NCBI GenBank assembly: GCA_020726505.1
Contig: JAHLEZ010000012.1
Location: forward strand, 2,108,001 to 2,172,000
Source of the DNA: Leptodontidium sp. MPI-SDFR-AT-0119
Taxonomy: Eukaryota > Ascomycota > Leotiomycetes > Helotiales > Leptodontidiaceae
DNA length: 64,000 nt
Reading direction: 5' to 3'
The position numbers and the translations under genes were made by a program. The notes below the pieces were generated by a model. That model made no database searches, was not told where the DNA came from, and worked only from the letters and a program-made list of their open reading frames with translations. Shown in pieces: positions 12,122-24,577 of the stretch (within the stretch, counting starts at the first letter, position 1; each line of letters starts with the position of its first letter).

Positions 12122-13913
12122 TAGAAATTAGGAGTAGATAGGTGAAAGTAAGCACAACATTGACATATTCTGAGTTTGAAATCTGACGTTCCTCCTACTA
12201 GATGTAGAGAACTCGCATGTGAGTTTCGATGTTTGAATGAGACGGAGTATAAGCTCGTAAAAAGGGATAGATATCATTTTCTGCATTCTGGCCAGACGCT
12301 CGACTTTGTTCCTGCTCAGTACGATGTGAAGATATTTCAACCAACTTTTATAGCAGAAGCTCCATCCGGCGAAAAGATTGGCATTACTTCCGATATAAAG
12401 ATCTTTGTTTATGGCAATCACTCATCTAAGCCTGTGAAGCGAGGCAAAAATTGCCGAGGGCGAGCGAAAAAGGACATCCCTATCTTGTATTTGTTGACTG
12501 TTCGTCGGCATCTACACGGAGTACAGTTTGTCGAAACAAGGATCCATGTGAGACCGGCATCTAACTTACCAGACCTCTGATAGAACAGATAGATAACGTT
12601 ACAGCCATCTTCCTCGCCTTTCAAGATAAACATGCACATGACATGGACATCAAGAAGGGAAGAGAAGAGATCGTCAACATCGCCTACCTACCTAGGTAAT
12701 CCGTATCCGGAGTGCCATATCGAGAAACGCCATCAAAGAACGCCGGTCCGATAGTTTTTGTGAGCTCCACAGATCCTGCCTTATCATATCTGCAGCACAG
12801 TACTGTACTGTACTGTAACGACGGGAGTAAAAGTAGAGGCCGGGATTTGATTCCTCTCAGTCCATGCCTCCACGAGCTCCACGATCAAAGACCCAGTCAT
12901 GTCATCCCCCTCGCCGCACCGGCCAATTATTAATTACCACCACAGGGCCGCCCCCGTCCCTCCCTGTCTCTCTCTACCACCCGTATGAATAAATGGCCCC
13001 ATCCCATCCAATCCCATTCCCAATCCTACAGTACCAGTACCAGCCACCAAGGTCCAAGTGGGGTAGCGAGCAACCCACAACCCAACCTAAACGCACGGGC
13101 AACTTGATTTCTCCATCTCATCCACCGCTGGGAAAGCGCCTAAGCCTCTTTTCTTGCGTGCTTCCTTGCTTATCTTGCTCTTTTGGAATTTTGTGGAGGC
13201 GAGGCGAGGGGAGGGAGGGGGGGGGGGCCCTTGGTGTGCCGACTACGGCGATGATGATGACGCCGGCGCATTCAAATTAGTGAGTGAGTGCTTGCATGTA
13301 TCGGATTTCAGGTTCAAGTTCGGACGAGATTCGATTCGATTCGCGTCGGGAGAGTTGAGATGGGATGGTTGGTTAGGTGTTTGGATTTGGGATTTGGATT
13401 TGAATAGGATAGGATAGGATAGGATTTTGATAAAAATGGCGGGCTAGGTTGATAGGAAAACGCTCAATTAATGATACTGTACCGAACTTGTGAAGGGCGC
13501 CGCCGCATGCGCCGTCGGCGAAAGAAGGGTTGGTAGAGTAGAGTAGAGTAGGTACGGTAGTGCAATTGGGAACTTGGGAATTGGCAATTTTGAGCCTTCA
13601 ACGGTTATCCTTGCGGTTTAATAAGGGTATTCACGAGAGAAGATGCAGTCAAGGAAGAATTGACTCACTCACTCACTCACTCACTCACTCACTCACTCCT
13701 TTTATCTGGAAAACTAGGAACAGATGCAGAATACAGAAAATAGAAAGAATACTTGGCACAGAACTTAAAAAAAAAGTTATAATTGGCTTTCAATGTTTTG
13801 ATTGATTCTAGATGCTCTATCTGATGACTCTAACCAAGACGCGCTTTGCCAACCCATCCCTTCAACCCAACCCAACCAGCCAGCTCAGCCATGCACAAGC
13901 CAATTCAAACCAC
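12122..13913. other. Intergenic with simple repeats
   Basis: About 1.8 kb with no supported gene. It holds GTACT repeats near 12799-12816, a TACCTAGGTA palindrome at 12689-12698, a G-rich run near 13208-13227, an AGGAT repeat near 13407-13425, and a TCAC microsatellite at about 13664-13697. The ORF at 12176-12580 has no protein-like features. Confidence 0.5.
13664..13697. repeat. (TCAC)n microsatellite
   Basis: A tandem TCAC tetranucleotide repeat of about eight to nine units lies downstream of the C2H2 factor gene. Confidence 0.9.
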
Positions 13914-15085
13914 CTAACAAGTCCCCAGTCCAAACGTCCTTCTAAAAGCACCTTCCTGCGCCGCCGGGTATGACGAACTCCACTCCCTCTCCCCCCTCTT
14001 CTCAAACGGGCTCTCGAACTTCTCCTCTCGACACCTCGACATAAGCACCTGACTATTCCACGCCTGCCAATCATACAGACCCGTCTCGGGCTTAAAGATA
14101 TCATCATACGGCAACTCTGCCATGGCGCCCATGAACGTCTGGAAGGGTTGAGGTCCCCAGGTCGGACTGGCGGGGTATTCGGACTGGCGGCCCATGACGG
14201 GACTGTTGTTCACGATCTCGGGGAGGCCCTCGTGCATCACGGGCCAGGAATCTTCGTATAGTGTGTCGAGCTCTTCTAATTCTGGACTCGGGCTTTGGCC
14301 GGCGGAGTGTATTGTTGAGTGTGTGGCTGCTTCGGAGATGGGTGGCGAGGGGAGGGTTGAGATATTGCGGAGCCAGGAGGGCTGGTCGTCGAGGTCTTCC
14401 TCCTCTTCTGTCTTTCTGATAAGTCCATGTTCGTATCTCGACGCAGAGCCGGTATCAACAACGATTGTGGAGGATGTCGTCGAGCCCGCTCTCGACATTG
14501 GTACTGTGGGCGTGAGGAGTGTGTGTTTTCCTCGTCCCTTGGTGGTGGTGTTAGGTAATTGGTAGTCCTCGTCGCTGAATGAGCTCGATGAGCTGGCTGT
14601 CGAGTCCTTTCGACTGCTGCTGCTCTGACTCAATTGGCGTCTCTTGGCACCGTCTTGGGATGGCGTGTATGAAGGTCTTCTGGCATTAACGATATTCCCA
14701 TCCGAGTCCCTCCAGAGTCTCTTTCTAGTCGCCAAAACACCCAGACCTTCTCCTCCTGCTTCATCGTCCTTCTCCTTGTGACGAGCCATATGTCTGTCTA
14801 TCACGGGAATTAGATTTCGGTCCGAAACGGGAAATACCCAGATATTGAGAAGAGCCACTTACCAAGCAGGTCACGACGGCGGAAATGCGCGCTGCATCTC
14901 TGGCATGTGTTATTGCCGTCCTTGTGGTTTAGGGCGTGGCGGTGGAGATGTTCGGATCTAGAGAATGACTTTCCGCAATTTGGGAAGCTGCAGCTGAATT
15001 TCTTCTTGATGGATGTGTCTGAATTCTTAGAGCTGGTGGTTGTCGCCGAGGAGATAGATGAGGATCTGGTAGTTGTTGGAGCCAT
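13914..15085 (-). CDS. Two-finger C2H2 transcription factor
   Basis: Two exons (15085-14863, 14797-13914) encode 368 residues. After a Ser/Thr-rich start there are two fingers. Finger 1 uses Cys32, Cys37, His50 and His54 (C-x4-C, SRSEHLHRHALNH). Finger 2 uses Cys61, Cys64, His77 and His81 (FRRRDLLDRHMARH). The intron lies inside finger 2, and splicing restores the correct spacing. The rest is low-complexity Ser-rich and acidic, with TLPSPPISEA and Trp/Tyr-containing C-terminal patches that could be activation segments. Paired fingers with RSEHL and RRDLL helices are typical of fungal developmental or stress regulators. The very long gene-free upstream region suggests complex control. No orthologue is named. 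Confidence 0.9.
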
Positions 15086-18000
15086 TGTGAATGAAGCTCA
15101 CTCTGAGAGAAGTATGTATGGCGAGAGTGAGTGGTTGATTGAGTGAGAGGTTTGGACCAGAGATGTCAATCGCTTCTGGATGACTGTATGTCTGTCTGTC
15201 TGTGTCTGAATTGGATTGATGATTAGGAATTGGGGAAAGAGGGGTCGAAAGAAAGTTGGAGGGGCACAAGTATATCTACCAAATGCAACATTCACCTACA
15301 CCAGCCAGCACCGGCACCAGCACGCGGAACAATTTCCATCTTAGCTTGGAGCTTGCCTGTTGCCAGCCACCGATGATCGGGCGTGCACATCCATGACAGG
15401 GACCCGTTTCTCAGGCCCGGGCACCTGTCATGAGGCGTTATCCGTAGGGAAGGGGAGGGGAGGGGGAGGCCAGGGCAGGGGGGAGGTAAGGTAGGCGGTA
15501 GGAAGGCTGGCCGTTAAAAGAAGGCGCTCACGGTGTTGAACTCCGTTGCAGTCATTATTCAGTATTTACCTTCCTTACCTACACCGTACCTACCTCCTGC
15601 CTACCGACCTACCCTCCAGCCTACCCGCTTACCTGACCTGGTCAATTGGTCACAGTTTGCCTTCTAGAGTATATCTAGCTAAGTAGGTAGACCATACCTA
15701 CCTACCTACCTACCTAGGTAGATACCTAGATGTCGCTACCTATGATTCATTTCCTACAGGAGAGTACAACCTAGAATACCCAGATACCCAGCAAATCTAC
15801 CTATCTGCCAACCGCGACCGCTCTCAATGCCTTCTTTCGAACTTCCTAACTCGGTATGTCTATACGCCCTGGGTCAACAACAGGCGGAGTATCTATGATT
15901 GGGCAGCAGGAAGTAGGGTAGTCCAGTCCAGTCCAGTCCAATTCATTCATTCCCCGCCGGCCAGAGAACGCACGCAGTCAGGGTCCTTCCATCCTTCTTC
16001 CATCCATAGGCCAACTCACCGTGGCCGCTTTCTTCCTTTCCTGCCCTGCCCTGCCTCGTGGGATATAGCGTGGAGGACTTGGACTTGGGCAAGGACCACA
16101 GCGATTTCCAGGGATGTGCCCCCACAAAAAGAGTAGCCAAACCCTGTCCTCCCCTGCAAGCCCACCAACAGCCGACCCAAGCCAGGCAATTTACCCCTCC
16201 ATCCCCCCACCAAGAACCGCTAGAAGACGCCACCCCACCAGGAAGTCCTGTTCTGACTCTGTGGCACTCCTAGCTGGCCCCTCCACTGACTGGTCAGCAT
16301 GAATTACAAGTAGTACTGGGCCTACCCCTCCCGTCCAACAGCCCGAAGTAACGGCGAGCCCCCTTATCGGTGTGTAATCTTGGATTCAATCTCCAGCGGC
16401 TGGGACTGCTTATCGCGGACTAAACTTCGGACCCGGCGGTGGACTACCCAAGGACTAACAAACACAATCTGGTGGTGGTGTTTCTGGAACTTCGATGTGA
16501 GTTCCTCGAAAACCACCTCTCCAGCACCGCTACGTGTACCTATCGAATCAAACCAGACAAACAGACGAACTAATATGCACGCTCCATTTGTTCGCATTGC
16601 ACATCTTCTGCAGGGTGCAGCGCTACTTTGTGTTCTTGCCGCTTTCTCAAGTACCTAGGTAATGTATTAATAATACAATATTCATTTCTACAGTACGACA
16701 TATCCCCTCTACTGCCACATACAGGTCCTTACAGGTGCTGTACAGGGTGCGGGGCGCTAAGGTTGCCCTAACAAGGGAGGCGATTCTAGGACCCCCCTCT
16801 GCGAAAACGTGTCCCTTTGGGGGAAATTATAGATAATTCTAGTCGATCGAGTAGGAGGACCTTCACTTATTAGGGCTGTTAATAATGCCAGGTCCATATT
16901 TGTACTCTAAACAATTGCTTTGAATTGTATTATAGAAAATAATGAAATTTGGCTGCAAAAGGTGGCTTTTAGAGTGTAGGTGCTGTGGTTTGGTGTTCCT
17001 CGCTTAAATTAGGCTCTCGCTACAGGGGCTTATAGGTGCCTGTAAACCGTGGCAGTAGAGGGGATAGTCCAATCCAATCCAGTCCGTATCCGAAATAAAC
17101 ATCCCCTCCACCACCTCCTCCTGCCATCGGAGTAACAGCCCGTCGGCGTTCTACACCTCTCGCCTAGGGCAATTCTACCCAATAAGCACGCGCGTTTGAC
17201 AAACGGCGAGTCGAGTCACTGCAACTGGTGCTGCACACTGATAGGCACCAAGCCGCACCCACTCCGATAAGGGAAGCGAGCGATAGGGAAGGCCGAGCGC
17301 CGGCCGGCAATTCCTTTCCTCTTTGCCTGCCCTGCGTCTCTTTCGCTCAACACCAACTCGATTCGAAAGCAATGAATCGTCACTCTTTCAATTATGCTTA
17401 CCTATCTACGGAGCATCTATGCATACCAGCATGAACCTGTCTGCATGCATCCATGCATGGAGAGATAGATGCATAGAGTTAGGTATGAGCAAGCTGCGAG
17501 GGCTTGTACCGCCATCATCCGAACTCGACTAGACTCGAACGCGACTTGCTTGACATCTTCAAGTGACAGACTAAAACTCGGCCGAGATCGTGCGAGTTGC
17601 ATTGCATTTTTCAAGGACTAACCCAGCCAGCCCGACACAACCCCAACCCAACCACGTAAATTACATCTATCTATCTACACTACACTACTCTACCGTGCCT
17701 AACCTTCCGCTTTCTAGCTAACTTACAACTTTGTCCTGTACAGGTCAAGATTCGCAAAGGTCAAATCGAATCAAGCTGGGGTTGCGTATGTCAAACGAGA
17801 ACGGAGCGAATCATCTGGGCTATCTAGCCGATTGCCGGTCTGCTGCATGAACATGAACATGAACATGCCCATACGATCGATACACAAGGTAGGTAGGAAT
17901 GTAGCATCGCATCCCTCGTTAAATGCGGTTAAATTGGATCAAGTAGTACTACCCCCCTCCTCCATCAATTCAACATCTCCTCGAGTCACAAAGTTTTAAG

Positions 18001-21000
18001 GTACTGTTCGTCGTTCATCAGTATCAACTACCTGGTGATGGTGGTGGTGGCGGCGGCTCGTTACATCAATAACCCGAAGCCGTCACAGTCCCATCGGGAT
18101 CAATACCGCACCCAGTCTGCACGACGACCAACCATAAATCAACCATGACCCTACCCTCACCTCACTACCAACATCAAAGATCAAGATCAAACGTCAGACA
18201 CAAGAACAATCCATGTACTTGTACACTGACAGACAGCCTTCGGGAATAATCTTAAATCCTTCTGGAAATTCCCATTCCACCTACCTGGCGTAGTAGAGGC
18301 GTTCGTTCATTTTTCGGGCGGAAATATCGTCAATTGGCTTGTCTTGTCCACACCTCCTCGCACTTACTTCAAAGGGCGCGCATGACGAACTCGCCAAACT
18401 TAGGTACAGTACTGTGTTGCACCAACCGTAGTTAGTTTCAATTATCGGTTGTACTTCGAAGTAAACCGCCATTTACCGACGGCCGTGCGTTGTTGAGGTG
18501 GTATGCGGAGAAATAAAACTGCTCCCACCGTACGTACTGTATGTCAGAAGAAGTTAGTTACCTTGGGAGAATGAATATGCGGAGAATTAATTATCGCTTC
18601 CATCGTTTCGAACCCGACGTCGACCTTGACCTTGACCACGAACTAACTCTCTCAAGAGGTCAGTCAAGATTAGGTACCTAGGTACCTACTCAAGAGGGGA
18701 GGGGAGGGGAGGGGGAAAGTCAAGATTCAAGCACTCCAGTCTCTTCTCTCCTCTTCTCTTCTCATCTTGCAACTTGCAACTTTTGTTGGGGATACAGAGT
18801 ATGGTGTGGCAGCTGAGCTGGGTTGGTGTATCGGGGAGTTACTTTGGACATCGTCGGGGAGGCTTTCCCTTCTTGAATCTTTCAATCTTTCCCCGTCTTC
18901 GGTTTCTCCCCTTCCCTCCTTCCCCTTCCCCTCCCCCCGACAATCGGCCTACCTCGACGGTCCTATCGGTCAACGTCCGATAACTTCGAGCATAAAAGTT
19001 CGGGGTTCGAGCCGGGTTCGATTCGACGCAACTCAACTATTCAGGGAGGAGAACGCGAGTGGCAGGCGCAGCGCGTCCGTATTTTCCTTTTTCGCTTGAG
19101 TCATGGCGCGGAGCATGGCGGCATGGTTGTGGTCGATTAGGTTTGAATTGATTGGTATGTGGTTCCCCCCCCTCCCTCCTTCTTCTTCCATCCTTTCTCG
19201 AAAAGAGAGGAAAAGCTCCGAGCAAAAAGCTAAAAGCTTGATGTGATGCGATATGCTGCTGCTGCTGCTGCAATGTGATGTAGTGTGATGGGATGGGATG
19301 GGATGTGATAACTCCCGTCGTCGCCTCCCTGCCCGTACATACAGGCGGACGTGTCCATCATGTAACGTCTCACTACACGCCAACGGGGCAGGCGTTCGTT
19401 CGTCTCTTGCGTCCATCTCTTGCGTTCGTCTCGAGGGAAAATGTTGGGAGTTCAGACCGATGGCGGAGCTCCACGATGCAAGCCGATGCCAAGCGCGGAA
19501 TTTCCGTCCTTCTCTTCTCTCCCCTTGACGGCCAGCATTCCTGTCTTGGCGACGACGTCACGTGGATGTCAACGTCCTCCTCTGTTTCCCTTCATGTTCA
19601 AACCAACTCCAGTCCATTCCAGTCCAATCCAACTCTAGTCCGAGTCATCGATCCAAGACCCAAATCCAAATCCAGATCCAGGTCCAGGTCCAGCAGAAGT
19701 CCGATCCATCGACGAGTGTTGTAGCATACTGTATTGTAAGTCTTGCTAGAGAGAAAGGAGGGGGGTACATCTTCTTTATACCCTCTCTCGAAGGGAAAAG
19801 AGGACGAAGGGGAGAGAAGGGGAGAAAGAAGGTTCGACCCGGCTCCTTTTCAAAAATGGGATGGTGCGACTAGAAGGTTCCTTATGCTTAGCCTAGACCT
19901 CACCTCACCTCGCCACATCCCATCTTCTCTAACGCCATACATCATCTCTCTCATTTATTAAGCCATCTCATCTCACCTCACATCACATCACATCACATCA
20001 CATCGTTCGACCGGGAAGTGGTTCCTGTTGCTGTTGGTCTCTCTTCTTAGTCTACTTCTGCTTCACTAGCCAGTTCTAGTTCGTCGTTATGCATCTTGTT
20101 TTGTCTTGCATAGTTCCATCCGTCTGTCTCACTTCGATATTCATAGATTCTCAAAAGGCATGAAGGAACAAAGAATAGGGATGGAAGAAATTAACACGCA
20201 CCACGCACAAACATTCAACATTTTCCCCAACGGTACTCCCCCCCCCCCTTCTCCCCTTCTCCCCTTCCCTCCTTCGTCTCATTTCCCCTTTCTTTTTCCC
20301 TTTTTCTCTTTTTTCCCTCCTTCAAGCTAAGCACAAGCTGCCTCCAATCGAATCCACCCACTACACTTCCCCCAAAATCCCACCGTACGAGTTCTCAATC
20401 AAAGCCTTAGGTATTCTATGCTTCACATCCCCCCCTCTCCTTTCTACTTAACCCTTCCATTCATTCGTTCATCCATGCATGCATGAGCTAAAGCATAGGA
20501 CAAGCTTCCTGTCCCACACACTAGACAAACAGACCAAGTCTGGTCTCAACCCGCCCTCTCAAGAATGGGATGAGCTATCAACAACTCCCCTCACTCTTCA
20601 CTTCACTCCTCACTCCTAATAGGTACGGAACACCTAGTGTTCCTCCATCCGGTGTCGTGACAAGTTGTCAGACCGGACCAGACCAGAACCCAGGAATCTG
20701 GTTCTGCCGTCCCCTCAAACATGGGGTGGTGGTGGTGGTGTGGAGTTAATGTTTACAGCCAGGTCTAGACCCATCGACATCGATATCCAAAGATGGGATG
20801 GAGGGACTAGATTACAACAACTTTGGGACCACAAGGCTGCGAGGCTGGGAGGCTGGACTGTACCGTGCTGTACAAGGCTCTGGAGACATGTCGGGTATCG
20901 GGAGCATGTACGGCGAGCCGAGAGCAAGTTATACTCGAATCCTTCGCAAGCGTTTTGTCCTTCACATCAGGATACCAATCATGATTGTACTTGGTGCTCA

Positions 21001-21086
21001 TTTCGCTATATCTGTTGCAAGAACAGCAGCCCTTTCTCGCTACGGATATTCCATCCTATTCACACGCATACTCCACCATCGCGGTC
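15086..21086. other. 6 kb gene-free region rich in short repeats and pyrimidine tracts
   Basis: No convincing CDS, tRNA or rRNA is seen. It is full of low-complexity DNA: (CTAC)n/(TACC)n near 15580-15740, AGGGG/CCCCT repeats near 15448-15482 and 18696-18716, CCAGT repeats near 15924-15942, GCT repeats near 19257-19270, and CACAT repeats near 19977-20004. Three TACCTAGGTA palindromes occur (15711, 16652, 18675). One MITE is inserted at 16703-17064. It lies upstream of the C2H2 gene and may hold its regulatory DNA, long leaders or unannotated noncoding RNA; none of these can be shown from sequence alone. Confidence 0.6.
16703..17064. mobile_element. MITE with 16 bp perfect inverted ends and TA duplication
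   Basis: The ends TCCCCTCTACTGCCAC (16703-16718) and its exact reverse complement (17049-17064) flank 362 bp. TA dinucleotides border both sides (16701-16702 and 17065-17066). This fits a nonautonomous Tc1/mariner-pogo (Fot1-type) element, which inserts at TA. No transposase remains. Subterminal copies of TACAGG occur near both ends. Confidence 0.82.
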
Positions 21087-22508
21087 TCATTTAGAATTCC
21101 TCCTAAAAATCTTAGACTTCATCCGTCTTCCCAATCCCCTAATCCGGCCAGCGCGCTCTGTCTTCTCTGTCACTGTGGATTCACTGTCATGCGTACTGCT
21201 TACATCCTCATCATATCCCACCTCCGGCATGTCATCCCCGTTTTGTTGGTTCAACGAGCCCTCGCCAATCTGTGGGATCGGGACTTGGTCTATTGGGACT
21301 ACCACATGTTCTGGAGCCACTTCGCGACTTATAATTGACCCACGTCTAGGTCTGTGTGCCAGTGCGAGTTCTGAACCAATGCCTACGAATGGACGCCCAC
21401 CAGGCGTCGTTGGTTCATCTCCCGGTGGTAGCTCTAAAACTGGGAGTCTACGTTCACCATCTTTCGTTTTTTTCGCGGGAAAGCCTGTTGAGACTATGGA
21501 CAGCGACAGGACACAGCACTGTACTTTGTACCAAATCATCCGTGGCGGTTTCCTCATATGGCAGCGATGGAGCTGATGAGCGGCGAGGTGCTGTTTGTGA
21601 ATTGGTTGTATCTGTCTCCCGATTTTGACGGCGTGGAGAAGGGACGTCACCCCAACTCACACGACGTCGTGGTGGTCCATCACTTTCCCAGTTATTCTTT
21701 TCGCCGGCTCTGCTACTCTCTCCGGAAGGAACATCACTTGGGTGTTGAATTCTTGACCAGACCCTGGCTAGTGGATAGAAATATTGCTCATCAACTTCTT
21801 CGTCTTCGTCGTAGACTTCCTCGGAGTAAAATCCAGATTCATCGAGAACCCGCCGTTCCAATCTTGGGCGATCCCTGGGCTCGGGTCCGCTTGGAAAGTT
21901 TGATATCAACAAGTCACCCCCGCTTTGAGGGACATGCACAGCTCGTACCTTTTCTTTGCCTTTCTTAGATGATGACGAGGTGGACTGTGAAGAAAAAGGT
22001 CCGCCATCAGATCCTGCTCTCCCTCTCTGTTTATGTTTTTTTCTGCTTTCAGCCATGGCGTTATGTAGCGCTGTTACCGGATCGTTTGTTGCCTCATGAT
22101 CAAGATCAGCGCTCTCAATGTTGCCCGGCACAGCTTCAACATTAGTAGGCAGTTCATCCCCTTGATCCACCGAGCCCGAGTTTTCTTTACTCTTAATCGA
22201 AACCATCGGACTATACACATTAACTGTAGGTGGTCTTGACATATCAGGACTAGTATTGTCGTCGCCACCCATATCTAGTATCTTGCAACTGGATATCTAT
22301 CGCTGGCACTCCACCTTCGAAAGTGGCCTTGGTCGGGTTTGGCGTGCTTCGGACCGAAACCTAGGATTGGTCTTTGGCTCTCAGCGTCGGAATCTGGGTC
22401 TTGGGTTTGTTTCGCAGTCTTGTGAGGATCGTCCTCGGCCTTCTTGAACCAGGGACGGATCTTCTGCCTCAGCGAGGTGAGATTTGTAAAGAAGGATGGG
22501 CAGCACAT
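21087..22508 (-). CDS. Hypothetical acidic, Ser/Arg-rich protein; splice sites uncertain
   Basis: Three coding stretches on the minus strand appear to form one gene: 22508 to about 22280 (begins MCCPSFFTNL), 22272 to about 21525, and 21484-21087 (ends GRRMKSKIFRRNSK). The middle and last parts can be joined by a very short 40 nt intron (21524-21485, GTACAG...CAACAG); a frameshift in the T7 run near 21470 is the alternative. The first join is ambiguous: donors inside 22290-22360 to an acceptor just before 22274 are possible, or translation starts at Met 22272. The protein has acidic DEDEEVDEQY and basic RRRVSWGDV patches, charged low-complexity segments and no recognised domain. The CC near the N-terminus could be lipidated. 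Confidence 0.6.
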
Positions 22509-23856
22509 GTGAGGGAGAATGATTTCAACGTTTAAAGGGCGGTAGTGGCGTTGAGGCGTGATAGCGGATCTCTATTGTTGGAATTCGAAGCGAGTGGATG
22601 TTGGCGCAATATTTCGGTGGGTATTGATACTGGAAGCGATTGTGTGGATTGTGGTTGTTGACGATGTTGGGAAGAGGATCTTTCGGTCGTGAAGTGAACT
22701 TGTTCTCTGATCTCGGAAGATTCATTCTTTCCGAAGCTGTGGTAGTGCTGAGAGTGAGTTTTGCGGAAGGAGCGATACTGACACCTCTCAAGCTTGTGAA
22801 TCGAAGCCAATTTCACTTACGAGCTACATCGATTGCAAAATGTGCTACGTAGCCAAGTTCATGCCACCATAGAGAAAGCATTTGACATGCAATAACATAT
22901 TTTCTGTATCCTCTTCACCGATTAGCCTTACGGCAAGGTCTGTTGTGGTCGCATTTTCTACAGCGAGATTGCCTTCTTTCGCTTAACAAGCGTGTGATGA
23001 GGACGTCAACAGAATAGACCTTCAAAAATTATCACTTCGGTCATGGCACCTCATCTCTCCAGTCAATTTTTCCTCCATCAATTTGCGGGTCTGTGGTATA
23101 AATACTATTCTCGTTGCTCCTTTCAGCCACATGATCGGGGTGTTTGGTTATTGTACAAGTATTATGATTAACAATGGCCTTCTTCCATTTCCGTTGACAC
23201 AATCACAGTCCGGCATGATAATTTGCCAAAAATCTATTAGTACTGGTGTATAAGGCTTGTTTTCGTCATCGTTACGTTTCAATTCCTCCTGGTATTGGGT
23301 GAGGTTGAGGGAACAGAGGATCTTACCTTAGTAGTTCTCTCTGCCATGCTATGTCTACTCTACCGCTACCTCTCGAATACTTAGATGATTATCCTTGTCA
23401 TAATCATGATCAAGCTGGTATACAATACCAATTTTTAAACTCGTCCTCATTTTGCAAGTTAAATTTATCTCACTGAACATCTTCATCGTTGTATTCGAAT
23501 AAGTTGGCTATTTTGCGGCAGCTTGCAAGGGGGGTTTTCAAAATGGGAATTGAAGGACGAAGGCTATTGTGGCTTGGCTTTTTGTTTCGGTTGTAGATTT
23601 GGTGCTGGTTCCGAGGTTGGCTGATGCCGCATTTGATGGCGGCACATGTGCTGATGAGAGATTGTGTAGTCTTATGGATGCGTGTAGTAGGTATGAAACC
23701 TCTTACACGGGGTCATTTATGTGGCCAAACGGAACTTTGTAAGATATACACGAGATAGGAGACTGTAAGCTATCCCATCTTAAACTCGAAATCGCACTTT
23801 ATATTTTCCTTGCCCATTGTTCTGCTCCTCTGCAGCAGATCGCTGATCTACTACAG
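22509..23856. other. Intergenic, nothing recognised
   Basis: No gene, RNA or clear repeat is seen. Small ORFs around 22525-22850 oppose each other and show no family features. Confidence 0.4.
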
Positions 23857-24577
23857 GGCAAGAAAATCCGTTGATTGTCACAGTCGATTCGATCTGTGGG
23901 AAATGGTACCAAATTACCGCTGCCAGTGATACTTCGTACACCAAGACGAACTTCACATACTACAACCTCACCGCCCACGATAGGAATGCCACCACAAGCC
24001 AAGCGAGTACTGGCTGCCTACCCCCCAAAGCGCTGAGCGACTGTATCAATGACAACAACGAGACAGACGCTCGCAGTGATCTAATGTCGATCTGCCACTG
24101 GGAAGATCCATCAATCAACAAGGAATGGCGGGAGAATTTCGAGAAAGATCCCTGGACAAGTCAACGTTCCTACTGGGACGAATGGGATTTCTTCCCCGCG
24201 AGACGAGACAGATATCGATGCATTGCCGAGAATAACATGTACCAGGTAAGCAATCCCCTCCCATTGCAGCAGAATACGTTGCTCATGGAATTGCAGTGGG
24301 GATTCTCATACAAATGGCTCTTCACAGTCTGCATCTTGAACTACGTCTAGCTGATTGTTCTATGGATTCTTTGGGTGGGCTGTGACCTCAACAGCGAGCT
24401 GTGCAAGAAAGGTCGTCGACTTGGAATTTGGCGAGCTGTTGCTGATATTTCTGAAGAGGAGCTTGGCTCCGATATCTGTGCGTACTCTGAAAGTGAGGTG
24501 GCGGATGCTTTGGCAAAGAGACCATCTGTTATGTATTATGCAACGCAAGAAGATGCAGGGGGGGGGGGGGGGGGGGG
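23857..24577 (+). pseudogene. Remnant of a fungal multi-spanning membrane protein gene
   Basis: The frame from 23857 reads a Cys/Asn-rich extracellular-type region (DSICGKWYQI, then DCINDNNETDARSDLMSICH), then WGFSYKWLFTVCILNYV, an in-frame TAG at 24348-24350, and continues in the same frame as a hydrophobic segment LIVLWILWVGCDLNSELCKKG with a cytosolic-looking ISEEELGSDICAYSESEVADAL. A 51 nt in-frame intron is likely at 24247-24297. The stop lies inside a membrane helix and can come from CAG or TGG by one transition. The frame then enters a G run of about 20 (24558-24577) and is lost. No start or further membrane helices are present. I recall the general architecture from fungal membrane proteins of unknown function, but cannot name the family. 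Confidence 0.65.
24558..24577. repeat. Poly-G tract inside the pseudogene
   Basis: A run of about 20 G interrupts the reading frame of the membrane-protein remnant. Similar long G/C homopolymers occur near 954-976 and 2573-2591. Confidence 0.9.

Noticed and set aside
12176..12580. 134-codon ORF
   Set aside because: No domain, signal or splice context; opposite-strand ORFs of similar length overlap it.
13664..13697. Repeat array considered as CRISPR-like
   Set aside because: It is a simple TCAC microsatellite without spacers, in eukaryotic DNA.
18990..19035. Possible tRNA B-box (GGTTCGAGCC-like)
   Set aside because: No matching A-box, acceptor stem or anticodon arm could be built around it.
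20665..21968. Plus-strand ORFs of up to 303 codons
   Set aside because: They overlap the minus-strand gene at 21087-22508, whose protein character (charged repeats, coherent C-terminus) is stronger.
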